A stretch of DNA of 7,234 bases. Origin: Pseudomonadota bacterium. Its GTDB lineage: Bacteria; Pseudomonadota; Gammaproteobacteria; Xanthomonadales; Xanthomonadaceae. A program made the position numbers and the translations under genes. Positions 1 to 5,966 of this stretch are shown piece after piece (the stretch's first letter is position 1; every line of letters starts with the position of its first letter). The notes under the pieces were generated by a model that saw nothing but the letters and a program-made list of their open reading frames with translations, did not search any database and was not told the DNA's origin. The DNA lies in assembly GCA_023453655.1 (NCBI GenBank), contig JAEXTE010000399.1, positions 1 through 7,234 of the forward strand, written 5' to 3'.

Positions 1-405
1 CTGCGCACCAGGACCACTGCCTCGCAGGACGAGGCCATCGAATTCGTGCCGCCGCCTCCGCCGCCCGCGCCACCTGCCCCTCCGGCACCGGCACCGGCGC
101 CCGCGGCCGCGTCCGGCGACGCGGCACGCACGAAGGCGCCCGCGCCTGCAGTGGAGCAGATCGTGGTCACCGGCACCCGCGCCGAAGAGGTGGCCGGATT
201 CGACGTGGTGGCCGACCAGCCGCTGGACGACCGTCCGCCCGCCTCGGCCGATTCGCCCGAGGTGCGCGAGCACTGGCTGCAGCGCATTCGCGAGCTGCGC
301 GAAGGCGGCGAGGTGGACGCAGCGCGCGCCAGCCTGCGCGAGTTCATGCGCCGCCATCCCCACGCAAAGGTGCCGGCCGACCTGCGCCCGCTGCTCGACG
401 AATGA
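1..405 (+). CDS. C-terminal part of an unrecognised protein with a Pro/Ala-rich spacer; possibly an anti-sigma factor-like protein
   Basis: The frame is open from the first base, so the gene begins upstream; the GTG at 46 is probably only an internal valine. The visible 134 residues have three parts. Residues 17-35 are Pro/Ala-rich and start with six consecutive prolines. Residues 51-60 read VEQIVVTGTR, resembling the motif near the N-terminus of many mature TonB-dependent receptors. The last 50 residues are a charged helical segment (EHWLQRIRELREGGEVDAAR, then a REFMRRHP stretch and a PADLRPLL ending). From memory, similar tails occur on anti-sigma-like membrane proteins encoded before yigZ in Xanthomonadaceae, which would make the proline stretch a periplasmic spacer. 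The N-terminal part that would show a zinc-finger or transmembrane domain is outside the window, so this is inference. The stop overlaps the next start (ATGA), implying translational coupling. Coding status is well supported; function is not. Confidence 0.75.
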   Translation: MRTRTTASQDEAIEFVPPPPPPAPPAPPAPAPAPAAASGDAARTKAPAPAVEQIVVTGTRAEEVAGFDVVADQPLDDRPPASADSPEVREHWLQRIRELREGGEVDAARASLREFMRRHPHAKVPADLRPLLDE

Positions 406-992
406 CGCTGGACACCCTTGCTGCGCCGGTGCAGCACGTCATCGAGGTCAAGCACAGCCGCTTCCTCGCCCGGGGCGCGCCGATCGACTCGGCCGCGGAC
501 GCGGCCGCATTCCTGCGCGAGGTGGCCGTGCCCGACGCCACCCACAACTGCTGGGCATGGCGGCTGGGCGGCGACTACCGCAGCAGCGACGACGGCGAGC
601 CGGCCGGCACCGCAGGCCGGCCGATCCTGGCGGCGATCGACGGCCAGGGCTTCGACCGGGTGATGGTGGTGGTGACGCGCTGGTACGGCGGGATCAAGCT
701 CGGCGCCGGGGGCCTGGTGCGCGCCTACGGCGGGTCGGCCGCCGAGTGCCTGCGAACGGCGCCGCGCACGCCACTGCTCGAAACCGCGCAGCTGCGCGTC
801 CACGTGCCGTTCGAGGACGTGTCCCTGCTGCACCACCTGCTGCCGTCGTTCTCGGCCGCCAAGCTCGGGGAAAGCTTCGATGCGGACGGGGCCCGGATTG
901 CGCTCGAACTGCCGGCCGACCAGGCCGACGCCTTGAAAATCCGGCTCCGCGACGCCACCCGTGACCGGGCACGATTCGACGACGAAGGCTGA
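402..992 (+). CDS. yigZ: YigZ/IMPACT family protein (UPF0029 domain plus DUF1949-like C-terminus)
   Basis: This 196-residue protein has the usual length of bacterial YigZ proteins. The N-terminal UPF0029/IMPACT domain spans about residues 12-120. Its diagnostic blocks are clear: KHSRFLA (17-23), THNCWAWRL (47-55), DDGEPAGTAGRPIL (63-76) and VVVTRWYGGIKLGAGGLVRAYG in two adjoining parts (89-110). Residues about 128-192 fit the small ferredoxin-like DUF1949 domain. Eukaryotic IMPACT proteins modulate translational control through GCN1/GCN2. The bacterial role is not settled, although links to ribosomes and translation have been proposed. No signal peptide or membrane segment is visible, so it should be cytoplasmic. 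The ATG at 402 lies within the preceding gene's end (ATGA) and has no clear Shine-Dalgarno sequence, so translation probably depends on coupling. Its stop overlaps the transporter start (TGATG). The family call is very secure; the cellular function is unknown. Confidence 0.95.
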   Translation: MTLDTLAAPVQHVIEVKHSRFLARGAPIDSAADAAAFLREVAVPDATHNCWAWRLGGDYRSSDDGEPAGTAGRPILAAIDGQGFDRVMVVVTRWYGGIKLGAGGLVRAYGGSAAECLRTAPRTPLLETAQLRVHVPFEDVSLLHHLLPSFSAAKLGESFDADGARIALELPADQADALKIRLRDATRDRARFDDEG

Positions 993-2782
993 TGGCGTTC
1001 TCCCACGACCGGCGCACCGGCGCCCGCGACCCCGCGCCCGGCGCCGGCAAGGCCCCGATCGGCTCGCTGCGCACGCTCTGGCCCTTCGTCATGCGCCAGA
1101 AGCGGCTGTTCGCCGCCTGGCTGGTGGCGCTGGCCGCCTCCTCCACCGCCACCCTGGCGCTGCCGGTGGCGGTGCGCCACGTGATCGACCAGGGCTTCAG
1201 CAGCGGCAGCAACATCGACGCCACCTTCGCCATGGTGCTGCTGGTGGCGCTGGCGCTGGCCTTCGCCACCGCCGCGCGCTTCTTCTTCGTCTCGCTGCTG
1301 GGCGAACGCGTGGTCGCCGACCTGCGCAACCGCCTGTACGCGCACCTGGTGGGCCTGGACCAGGACTTCTTCGAACGCAGCCGCAGCGGTGAACTGGTCT
1401 CGCGCCTGAGCGCGGACACCGAACTGCTGCGCAGCGTGATCGGCTCGACCATGTCGGTGGCCCTGCGCAGCGTGGTCACCGTGCTGGGCAGCGTGGTGAT
1501 GCTGGTGGTCACCGCGCCGAAGCTGGCGGGCTGGGCCCTTGTGGGCATCCCGCTGTTCGTGCTGCCGCTGGTGCTCGGCGGGCGCCGGCTGCAGAAGATC
1601 TCGCGCCAGGCGCAGGACCGCGTGGCCGACGCCAACTCGCTGGCCGCCGAGTCGCTGGGCGCGATCCGCACCGTGCAGTCGCACGCGCGCGAGGACTACG
1701 AGCGCGAACGCTTCGCCGGCGCGGTGGCGCTGTCGGTGGACACCGCGCGGCGCCGCATCGGCGTGCAGTCGCTGGTCACCGCGGTGGCGATCTCGCTGAT
1801 CTTCGGCGCGATCATCCTGGTGCTGTGGTCGGGCGCGCACGACGTGATCCGCGGCGAGATGACCGCCGGCACGCTGGGCCAGTTCGTGCTGTACGCGCTG
1901 CTGGGTGCCGGCTCGGTGGGCGCGCTGGCGGAGGTGTGGAACGAACTGCAGCGCGCGGCCGGCGGCATGGGCCGGATCAGCGAGCTGCTGGGCGAACGCA
2001 GCGGCATCACGGTCGCGGCGCAGCCGGCGGCGCTGCCGCAACCGCTGCGCGGCGCGCTGCGTCTGGAGGGCGTGACGTTCCACTATCCCTCGCGGCCCGA
2101 AGCACCGGCGCTGCACGACTTCGACCTAGAGGTGGCGCCGGGCGAGACCGTCGCCCTGGTCGGCCCCTCCGGCGCGGGCAAGAGCACGATCCTGGCCATG
2201 CTGCTGCGCTTCCACGACCCGCAGTCGGGCACGGTGCGCGTCGACGGCATCGACGTGGCCACCCTGGACCCGATGGCGCTGCGCGAGGCGATGGCGCTGG
2301 TGCCGCAGCACCCGACGATCTTCGCCGCCAGCGCGCGGGAGAACATCCGCTACGGCCGCCTCGGCGCCAGCGACGCCGAGGTCGAGGCCGCCGCGCGCGC
2401 CGCCGAGGCGCACGAGTTCATCGCCGCCCTGCCCCACGGCTACGACGAACAGCTGGGCGAGCGCGGCGCGCGCCTGTCGGGCGGCCAGCAGCAGCGCATC
2501 GCCATCGCCCGCGCCCTGCTGCGCGACGCGCCGATCCTGCTGCTCGACGAGGCCACCTCGGCGCTCGACGCGCAGAGCGAGCGCGCGGTGCAGACCGCGC
2601 TGGAGCACCTGATGGAAGGCCGCACCACGCTGGTGATCGCGCACCGGCTGGCGACCATCCTCAAGGCCGACCGCATCGTGGTGATGGACCAGGGCCGCAT
2701 CGTCGCCCAGGGTACGCACGGGCAGCTGCTCGCCCAGGGCGGGCTCTACGCCGAGCTGGCGCGGCTGCAGTTCATCGACTGA
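992..2782 (+). CDS. Fused ABC exporter (membrane plus ATPase domains), MsbA-related subfamily B
   Basis: This 596-residue half-transporter should work as a homodimer in the inner membrane, exporting a lipid-like or amphipathic substrate that cannot be identified here. After a polar N-terminus of about 30 residues come roughly six hydrophobic segments: 37-60, 79-101, 158-176, 178-196, 260-280 and 296-315. The ATPase domain follows from about 356 with all catalytic elements: an aromatic A-loop (FHYPSRP, Y365), Walker [10 protein letters not shown] (391-399), Q-loop Q439, signature LSGGQ (495-499), Walker B ILLLDE with catalytic E520, D-loop SALD (523-526) and H-loop H551. The membrane-domain blocks ([47 protein letters not shown]) match the 'MsbA-related' group (as in TIGR02204) rather than true MsbA, and no lpxK gene adjoins it. 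The start overlaps the yigZ stop (TGATG); a weak GAAGG lies 4 bases upstream. Nothing in the protein looks broken. Confidence 0.93.
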   Translation: MAFSHDRRTGARDPAPGAGKAPIGSLRTLWPFVMRQKRLFAAWLVALAASSTATLALPVAVRHVIDQGFSSGSNIDATFAMVLLVALALAFATAARFFFVSLLGERVVADLRNRLYAHLVGLDQDFFERSRSGELVSRLSADTELLRSVIGSTMSVALRSVVTVLGSVVMLVVTAPKLAGWALVGIPLFVLPLVLGGRRLQKISRQAQDRVADANSLAAESLGAIRTVQSHAREDYERERFAGAVALSVDTARRRIGVQSLVTAVAISLIFGAIILVLWSGAHDVIRGEMTAGTLGQFVLYALLGAGSVGALAEVWNELQRAAGGMGRISELLGERSGITVAAQPAALPQPLRGALRLEGVTFHYPSRPEAPALHDFDLEVAPGETVALVGPSGAGKSTILAMLLRFHDPQSGTVRVDGIDVATLDPMALREAMALVPQHPTIFAASARENIRYGRLGASDAEVEAAARAAEAHEFIAALPHGYDEQLGERGARLSGGQQQRIAIARALLRDAPILLLDEATSALDAQSERAVQTALEHLMEGRTTLVIAHRLATILKADRIVVMDQGRIVAQGTHGQLLAQGGLYAELARLQFID

Positions 2783-3623
2783 CGCCGGGCGCGTCCGCGC
2801 CGGCGGCCAGCGCGCGGCAGTGGGCCACGGTGGCATCGTCCATCGGGAAGCAGCACTCGATGTGCAGTTCGTCCAGCGTGATGTCGCGTGGCATGGCGAA
2901 GGTGGTGATCGTCGAGAAGAAGCGCAGCTCGACGCCATCCCGGCGCAGCACGGTCGTCAGCAACGGCGACGGCGGCGCCGAGATATCGCGCAATCGCCAG
3001 CGCGCGGGCACGCCGGGATAGGCCAGCATCTGGTCGAGCAGCTCGCGCGCGCCGCGGTCGCCGGGCACGGCCGCGACCTGCTCGTGCAGGTGCCGGATCA
3101 GTTCGCCCGCCACCTCCTCCCAGTTGACGATTGCCGCGCGCAGGTCGGCCGGGTCGAAGAACTGGCGCAGGATATTGGCGTGCGCGCTGTCGCGCCCGCC
3201 GAGCATCAACCGGTTGACCCGCGCGGCGGCATCGTTGGCGCGCAGCACGTCCCAGCGGCGGTTGATCAGGAAGGCCGGGTACGGCGACTGCTGCGCCAGT
3301 ATCGCGTCGATGGCCTGGTCGATGCGCGCCAGTACCGGGGCCCCGAGCGCGGTCTCGGGAAACTGCGGCGCGAAACCCGCGTCGAGCAGCAGCGCGTTGC
3401 GTTCGCGCAGCGGCATCTCCAGCGCGTCGGCCAGCCGCCCCAGCAATTCGCGCCCCGGCCGCGACTTGCCGGTTTCGATGCAGCTCAGGTGGCGCGCGGA
3501 GGTATCGGCGGCCAGCGCCAGCTCGAGCTGGCTCAGGTGCCGCGCACTGCGCCACGCGCGCAGTCGCGGGCCGACCGGCGCCGGAGCGAGGTCGCTGCTC
3601 TGCCGCTGATGGGCACCGTCCAT
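2772..3623 (-). CDS. XRE-family transcriptional regulator with MmyB-type ligand-binding domain
   Basis: This 283-residue cytoplasmic regulator has an N-terminal XRE helix-turn-helix (about 18-73): GPRLRAWRSARHLSQLELAL, then a recognition-helix region around TSARHLSCIETGKSRPGRELL and LADALEMPLRERNALLLDAGF. Residues about 107-270 match the MmyB-like ligand-binding fold (PF17765 type), with YPAFLINRRWDVLRAN (115-130), a region ending in LRDISAP, and FFSTITTFAMPRDITLDELHIECCFP (235-260). Some members of this domain family bind fatty-acid-like ligands; the ligand here is unknown. I chose the ATG at 3623 because homologues start shortly before the HTH. A longer form from 3674 would add 17 residues and run across the operator. 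No Shine-Dalgarno sequence precedes 3623; a TATCCT box 6 bases upstream suggests a leaderless mRNA. The gene diverges from the PEP mutase-like gene, its likely target, and its 3' end overlaps the transporter's by 11 bases on the opposite strand. Confidence 0.9.
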   Translation of the reverse strand: MDGAHQRQSSDLAPAPVGPRLRAWRSARHLSQLELALAADTSARHLSCIETGKSRPGRELLGRLADALEMPLRERNALLLDAGFAPQFPETALGAPVLARIDQAIDAILAQQSPYPAFLINRRWDVLRANDAAARVNRLMLGGRDSAHANILRQFFDPADLRAAIVNWEEVAGELIRHLHEQVAAVPGDRGARELLDQMLAYPGVPARWRLRDISAPPSPLLTTVLRRDGVELRFFSTITTFAMPRDITLDELHIECCFPMDDATVAHCRALAAGADAPGVSR

Positions 3624-3629
3624 GCCGCG

Positions 3630-3635
3630 AGGATA
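3630..3635 (-). promoter_or_regulatory. Possible -10 box for a leaderless XRE regulator transcript
   Basis: On the minus strand TATCCT ends 6 bases before the ATG at 3623, so transcription from it would begin at about the start codon. This fits the absence of a Shine-Dalgarno sequence. The -35 position (about 3653-3659) holds only a poor match, so the call is weak. Confidence 0.25.
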
Positions 3636-3658
3636 CGGCCGCGTGCCACCCCGCTGCC

Positions 3659-3696
3659 ATGACCCCGGGGTCATGCCGGCATGACCTGCGCGTCAT
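3659..3696. promoter_or_regulatory. Tandem operator: four ATGAC/GTCAT half-sites at 11-base pitch
   Basis: ATGAC starts at 3659, GTCAT at 3670, ATGAC at 3681 and GTCAT at 3692, each exactly 11 bases after the last. This gives two ATGAC-N6-GTCAT sites (3659-3674 and 3681-3696) with centres 22 bases apart. The inner half-sites form a third perfect dyad, GTCATGCCGGCATGAC (3670-3685). The first site lies in an 18-base perfect palindrome (3658-3675). The same spacing before 3659 or after 3696 shows no fifth half-site. The element sits between the XRE regulator and the PEP mutase-like gene, starting 35 bases from one start and ending 59 bases from the other. The natural reading is cooperative binding of two regulator dimers on the same DNA face, controlling both genes. 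That the XRE protein binds here is inference from location. Confidence 0.8.
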
Positions 3697-3743
3697 TGCT
3701 GGCGGCATGCCCTGCGCGCAGCCTGCGCAGCACCCATACGGCC

Positions 3744-3748
3744 AGGAG
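3744..3748 (+). promoter_or_regulatory. Shine-Dalgarno site that sets the start of the PEP mutase-like gene
   Basis: AGGAG lies 7 bases before the ATG at 3756. The longer in-frame ATG at 3681 lies inside the operator and has no such site, so 3756 is preferred. Confidence 0.8.
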
Positions 3749-3755
3749 CCACGCC

Positions 3756-4520
3756 ATGCATCCGCGCACCCCGCTCGCCCGTCGCCTGCACGCCCTGCAC
3801 CAAGGCCCGCGGCCGCTGCTGCTGTTCAACGCCTGGGACGCCGGCAGCGCGAGGACCATCGCGGGCTGCGGGGTCGAGGCACTGGCCACCAGCAGCTGGT
3901 CGGTGGCGGCCGCGCACGGCCTGCCCGATGGCGAGCAACTGCCGCTGGAGGCCACCCTGGAGACGGTCGCGCGGATCGCCACGGTCAGCGACCTGCCGCT
4001 GACCGTGGACCTGGAACGCGGCTACGACGATCCGGCCGACACCGTCGCGCGCGCCATCGACGCCGGCGCGGTCGGCGGCAACCTCGAGGACGGACTGGTG
4101 TCGGGCGTGCGTCCGCTGGATGAACAGGCGGCGCGACTCGTCCAGGCACGCGCCGCAGCCGATGCGGCCGGCCTGCCGTTCTTCATCAACGCCCGCACCG
4201 ACCTGTTCCTGCAGCGCCCCGCCGAGACGCACAACGCCGCCCTGGTCGACGACACGCTGACGCGTGCGCAGGCCTATGCCGCGGCGGGCGCCAGCGGGTT
4301 GTTCGTACCGGGGCTGGTCGACCCGGCGCTGATCGAACGCGTCGTGCAGCGCTCGCCGCTGCCGGTCAACATCATGTGGGTGCCCGGCTGTCCCGCGGTC
4401 GATGCGCTGGCCCGGCTCGGCGTTGCGCGCGTAAGCCACGGACCCGGGCCTTACCTGGCCGCGATGCAGGCGCTGACTGCGGCGTGCCTCGAGGCACGGG
4501 GCGCAGCTGCGGCGACGTAA
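3756..4520 (+). CDS. Isocitrate lyase/PEP mutase-family protein
   Basis: This 254-residue protein belongs to the PEP mutase/isocitrate lyase superfamily (PF13714 type), Mg-dependent TIM barrels that make or break C-C or P-C bonds in 2-oxoacid-type substrates. Visible blocks are LLLFNAWDAGSAR (21-33), ATSSWSVAAAHGLPDGE (44-60), VDLERGY (84-90), GAVGGNLEDG (104-113), FINARTDLFL (143-152) and GLFVPGL (181-187). By family analogy D85, E87 and E111 would coordinate metal and R147 would contact substrate. The isocitrate lyase KKCGH motif is absent, and the lid after NLEDG lacks the Lys/Asn signature of true PEP mutase. A C-C lyase or hydrolase on an unidentified oxoacid is therefore more likely than phosphonate synthesis, and no phosphonate genes adjoin. 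It should be cytoplasmic. It is a single-gene unit, divergent from the XRE regulator and probably controlled through the tandem operator. Its stop lies 15 bases from the convergent AraC gene, with no clear terminator between them. Confidence 0.92.
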   Translation: MHPRTPLARRLHALHQGPRPLLLFNAWDAGSARTIAGCGVEALATSSWSVAAAHGLPDGEQLPLEATLETVARIATVSDLPLTVDLERGYDDPADTVARAIDAGAVGGNLEDGLVSGVRPLDEQAARLVQARAAADAAGLPFFINARTDLFLQRPAETHNAALVDDTLTRAQAYAAAGASGLFVPGLVDPALIERVVQRSPLPVNIMWVPGCPAVDALARLGVARVSHGPGPYLAAMQALTAACLEARGAAAAT

Positions 4521-4535
4521 CGCGCCGCTCGATGC

Positions 4536-5375
4536 TCACGCGGCTTCGTCGCGATCGCGCAGTTCCCTGCGCCATTCGCGCGGCGAGCGCCCGGTCTGTG
4601 CCTTGAACGCGCGCGAGAGCGCCGCCTCGCTGCCGTAACCCACGTCCGCCGCCACCGCCTTGAGCGGCCGCCCGCGGCGCAGCGCCTGCTGCGCCAGGCC
4701 GATGCGCCATTCCTGCAGGTACTGTCCCGGCGTGGTCCCGACGGTATCGCGGAAGGCCGCGGCGAACACGCTGCGCGACATTCCGGCCGCGTTCGCCAGG
4801 GCGTCGAGCGTCCACTCGCGCGCGGGGGCGTCGTGCATCGCCGCCAGCGCGCCGCGCAGGCGCGGATGCGCGAGTCCGGACAACATCCCGGCGCGCAGGC
4901 CGTCGCGCTCCATCAGCTGGCGCAGCACCTGGATCATCACCACCTCGAACAGCCGTTCCACCAGCGCCATGCGGCCGCAGCGCTGTTCGAACGCCTCCTC
5001 GAACAGCAGGCCCAGGACCGGCGCCGCGCCCGCGACCTCGTCCAGCGGCAGGCACACCAGCGGCGGCAGCGAGGCGGCGATCGGATTGCCCGCTCCGCCC
5101 TCGAATGACAGGTGCGCGCAGACCATGTCGGCCCCGCGTTCGGGATCGGTGACGAAGCGGTGCGCGAGCGGCCGCGCGAACAGCAGCAGGCTGGGGCGCT
5201 CGACCTGCAGCGCCTCGCGCCCGTACTGCACCTCGACCGCGCCATCGCGCACAAGGTGCAGCTGCCCGCGCCCGGAAGGATCCTCGACCGCATTGATCCC
5301 GCACAGCGGCCCGGCGTTGAACACGTGGGCGCTGACCGGGAAGTGCGCCATCAGGGCGGCGAGCCGGTCGGCCAT
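4536..5375 (-). CDS. AraC-family regulator with cupin-like sensor domain
   Basis: This 279-residue regulator has an N-terminal cupin domain of the AraC 'cupin_6' type: [20 protein letters not shown] (22-41), then [12 protein letters not shown] (63-74), and a helical linker with [17 protein letters not shown] (139-155). The AraC DNA-binding domain is C-terminal. Its first HTH is about 190-216 ([19 protein letters not shown]) and its second about 238-269 ([20 protein letters not shown], ending PREW). The start is the ATG at 5375 because AGGAG lies 7 bases upstream; a TTG at 5393 would add six residues but would put that site inside the gene. All four cysteines (C25, C86, C108, C133) lie in the sensor half, which could suit redox or electrophile sensing, though nothing proves it. 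It diverges from ohr and the hydrolase gene, its probable targets. Relatives of this subfamily often sit beside oxidoreductase or hydrolase genes. The inducer is unknown. Confidence 0.93.
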   Translation of the reverse strand: MADRLAALMAHFPVSAHVFNAGPLCGINAVEDPSGRGQLHLVRDGAVEVQYGREALQVERPSLLLFARPLAHRFVTDPERGADMVCAHLSFEGGAGNPIAASLPPLVCLPLDEVAGAAPVLGLLFEEAFEQRCGRMALVERLFEVVMIQVLRQLMERDGLRAGMLSGLAHPRLRGALAAMHDAPAREWTLDALANAAGMSRSVFAAAFRDTVGTTPGQYLQEWRIGLAQQALRRGRPLKAVAADVGYGSEAALSRAFKAQTGRSPREWRRELRDRDEAA

Positions 5376-5491
5376 CGCAGGACTCCTGGACAAGTTTTCA
5401 GGACTCTACATCACCAGGCGCCGCGTCCGGGACCGCACAGTACGTCTCACCGGCGCAGCCTGCCCGGCCCATCCACCACAGGAGCGACACC
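5376..5491. promoter_or_regulatory. Divergent control region between the AraC-family gene and ohr
   Basis: This 116-base gap must hold the promoters of both units. CAGGACTC occurs twice in direct orientation (5378-5385 and 5399-5406), 21 bases apart, or two helical turns, as in many AraC-type operators. The first copy is also part of the dyad CAGGACTCCTG (5378-5388) and covers the AraC gene's Shine-Dalgarno site, which would suit autorepression. No good sigma-70 promoter stands out on either strand; TGGACA (5387-5392) and TACATC (5407-5412) are only 14 bases apart. The operator reading is tentative. Confidence 0.4.
5383..5387 (-). promoter_or_regulatory. Shine-Dalgarno site that sets the AraC-family start
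   Basis: The minus strand reads AGGAG here, 7 bases before the ATG at 5375. This favours 5375 over the upstream TTG at 5393. Confidence 0.75.
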
Positions 5492-5920
5492 ATGGCCATC
5501 GACCGAATCCTCTACGCCGCCACCGCCACCGCCACCGGTGGACGCGACGGAAGCGCCCGTTCCGACGACGGCGTGCTCGACGTGCAGCTGTCCACCCCGC
5601 GCGAACTCGGCGGCGCCGGCGGCTCCGGCACCAATCCCGAACAGCTGTTCGCGGCGGGCTACTCGGCCTGCTTCCTGGGCGCGCTGAAGTTCGTCGCCGC
5701 GCGCGAGAAGGTGAAGCTGCCGGCGTCCACCAGCGTCACCGGCAAGGTCGGCATCGGCCAGATCCCCACGGGCTTCGGCATCGAGGCCGCGCTCACCGTC
5801 TCGGCCCCCGGCATCGAGCGCGACACGCTGCAGTCGCTGGTGGAGCAGGCGCACATCGTCTGCCCCTATTCCAACGCGACCCGCGGAAACATCGACGTGA
5901 CGCTGTCGATCGCCGACTGA
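5492..5920 (+). CDS. ohr: Organic hydroperoxide resistance protein Ohr (thiol peroxidase)
   Basis: This 142-residue protein has the normal length for Ohr of the OsmC/Ohr superfamily. It should act as a cytoplasmic homodimer, reducing organic and fatty-acid hydroperoxides to alcohols with electrons from lipoylated proteins, as established for the Xylella/Xanthomonas enzymes. The active site is complete: peroxidatic C60 in the [10 protein letters not shown] block (56-65), resolving C124 in the [13 protein letters not shown] block (121-133), and the conserved R18 and E50. The opening [14 protein letters not shown] and the [15 protein letters not shown] segment are typical of Ohr rather than OsmC. 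AGGAG at 5480-5484 lies 7 bases before the ATG. It is the first gene of a likely two-gene operon with the hydrolase 46 bases downstream. ohr is usually controlled by an adjacent MarR-type OhrR; here the adjacent divergent regulator is AraC-type. Confidence 0.96.
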   Translation: MAIDRILYAATATATGGRDGSARSDDGVLDVQLSTPRELGGAGGSGTNPEQLFAAGYSACFLGALKFVAAREKVKLPASTSVTGKVGIGQIPTGFGIEAALTVSAPGIERDTLQSLVEQAHIVCPYSNATRGNIDVTLSIAD

Positions 5921-5925
5921 CGCCA

Positions 5926-5951
5926 CCCCACCCCCACTTCCCCCACTCCCC
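5926..5951 (-). other. Potential G-quadruplex on the template strand between ohr and the hydrolase gene
   Basis: The plus strand has C-runs at 5926-5929, 5931-5935, 5940-5944 and 5948-5951. The minus strand therefore carries four G-runs of 4, 5, 5 and 4 separated by loops of 3 (AGT), 4 (AAGT) and 1 (T) bases, which satisfies the canonical quadruplex rule with four tetrads. The transcript itself would be C-rich and unstructured. The tract fills most of the 46-base spacer, ending just before the next Shine-Dalgarno sequence. Any role in polymerase pausing is inference. Confidence 0.6.
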
Positions 5952-5966
5952 ACAGACAGGAAACCC

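Noticed and set aside
725..2116. Long minus-strand frame of 463 codons opposite yigZ and the ABC exporter
   Set aside because: Its Gln/His/Arg/Ala-rich composition is typical of an antisense shadow of high-GC genes; the plus-strand frames encode complete known families.
2784..2804. Hairpin just after the ABC exporter stop (8 base pairs with one bulged G)
   Set aside because: No T-tract follows and it lies in the coding end of the XRE regulator; high GC alone makes such stems common.
1825..3021. Plus-strand frame of 398 codons overlapping the exporter
   Set aside because: Arg/Gly-rich translation with no recognisable domain, out of frame with the clear ATPase motifs.
3624..3674. Longer start at 3674 for the XRE regulator
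   Set aside because: The added 17 residues cross the palindromic operator and precede the usual family start; the ATG at 3623 is preferred although it lacks a Shine-Dalgarno sequence.
3681..3755. Longer start at 3681 for the PEP mutase-like gene
   Set aside because: It would place coding sequence over the operator, and the AGGAG at 3744-3748 fits the ATG at 3756; the extra residues do not look like the family.
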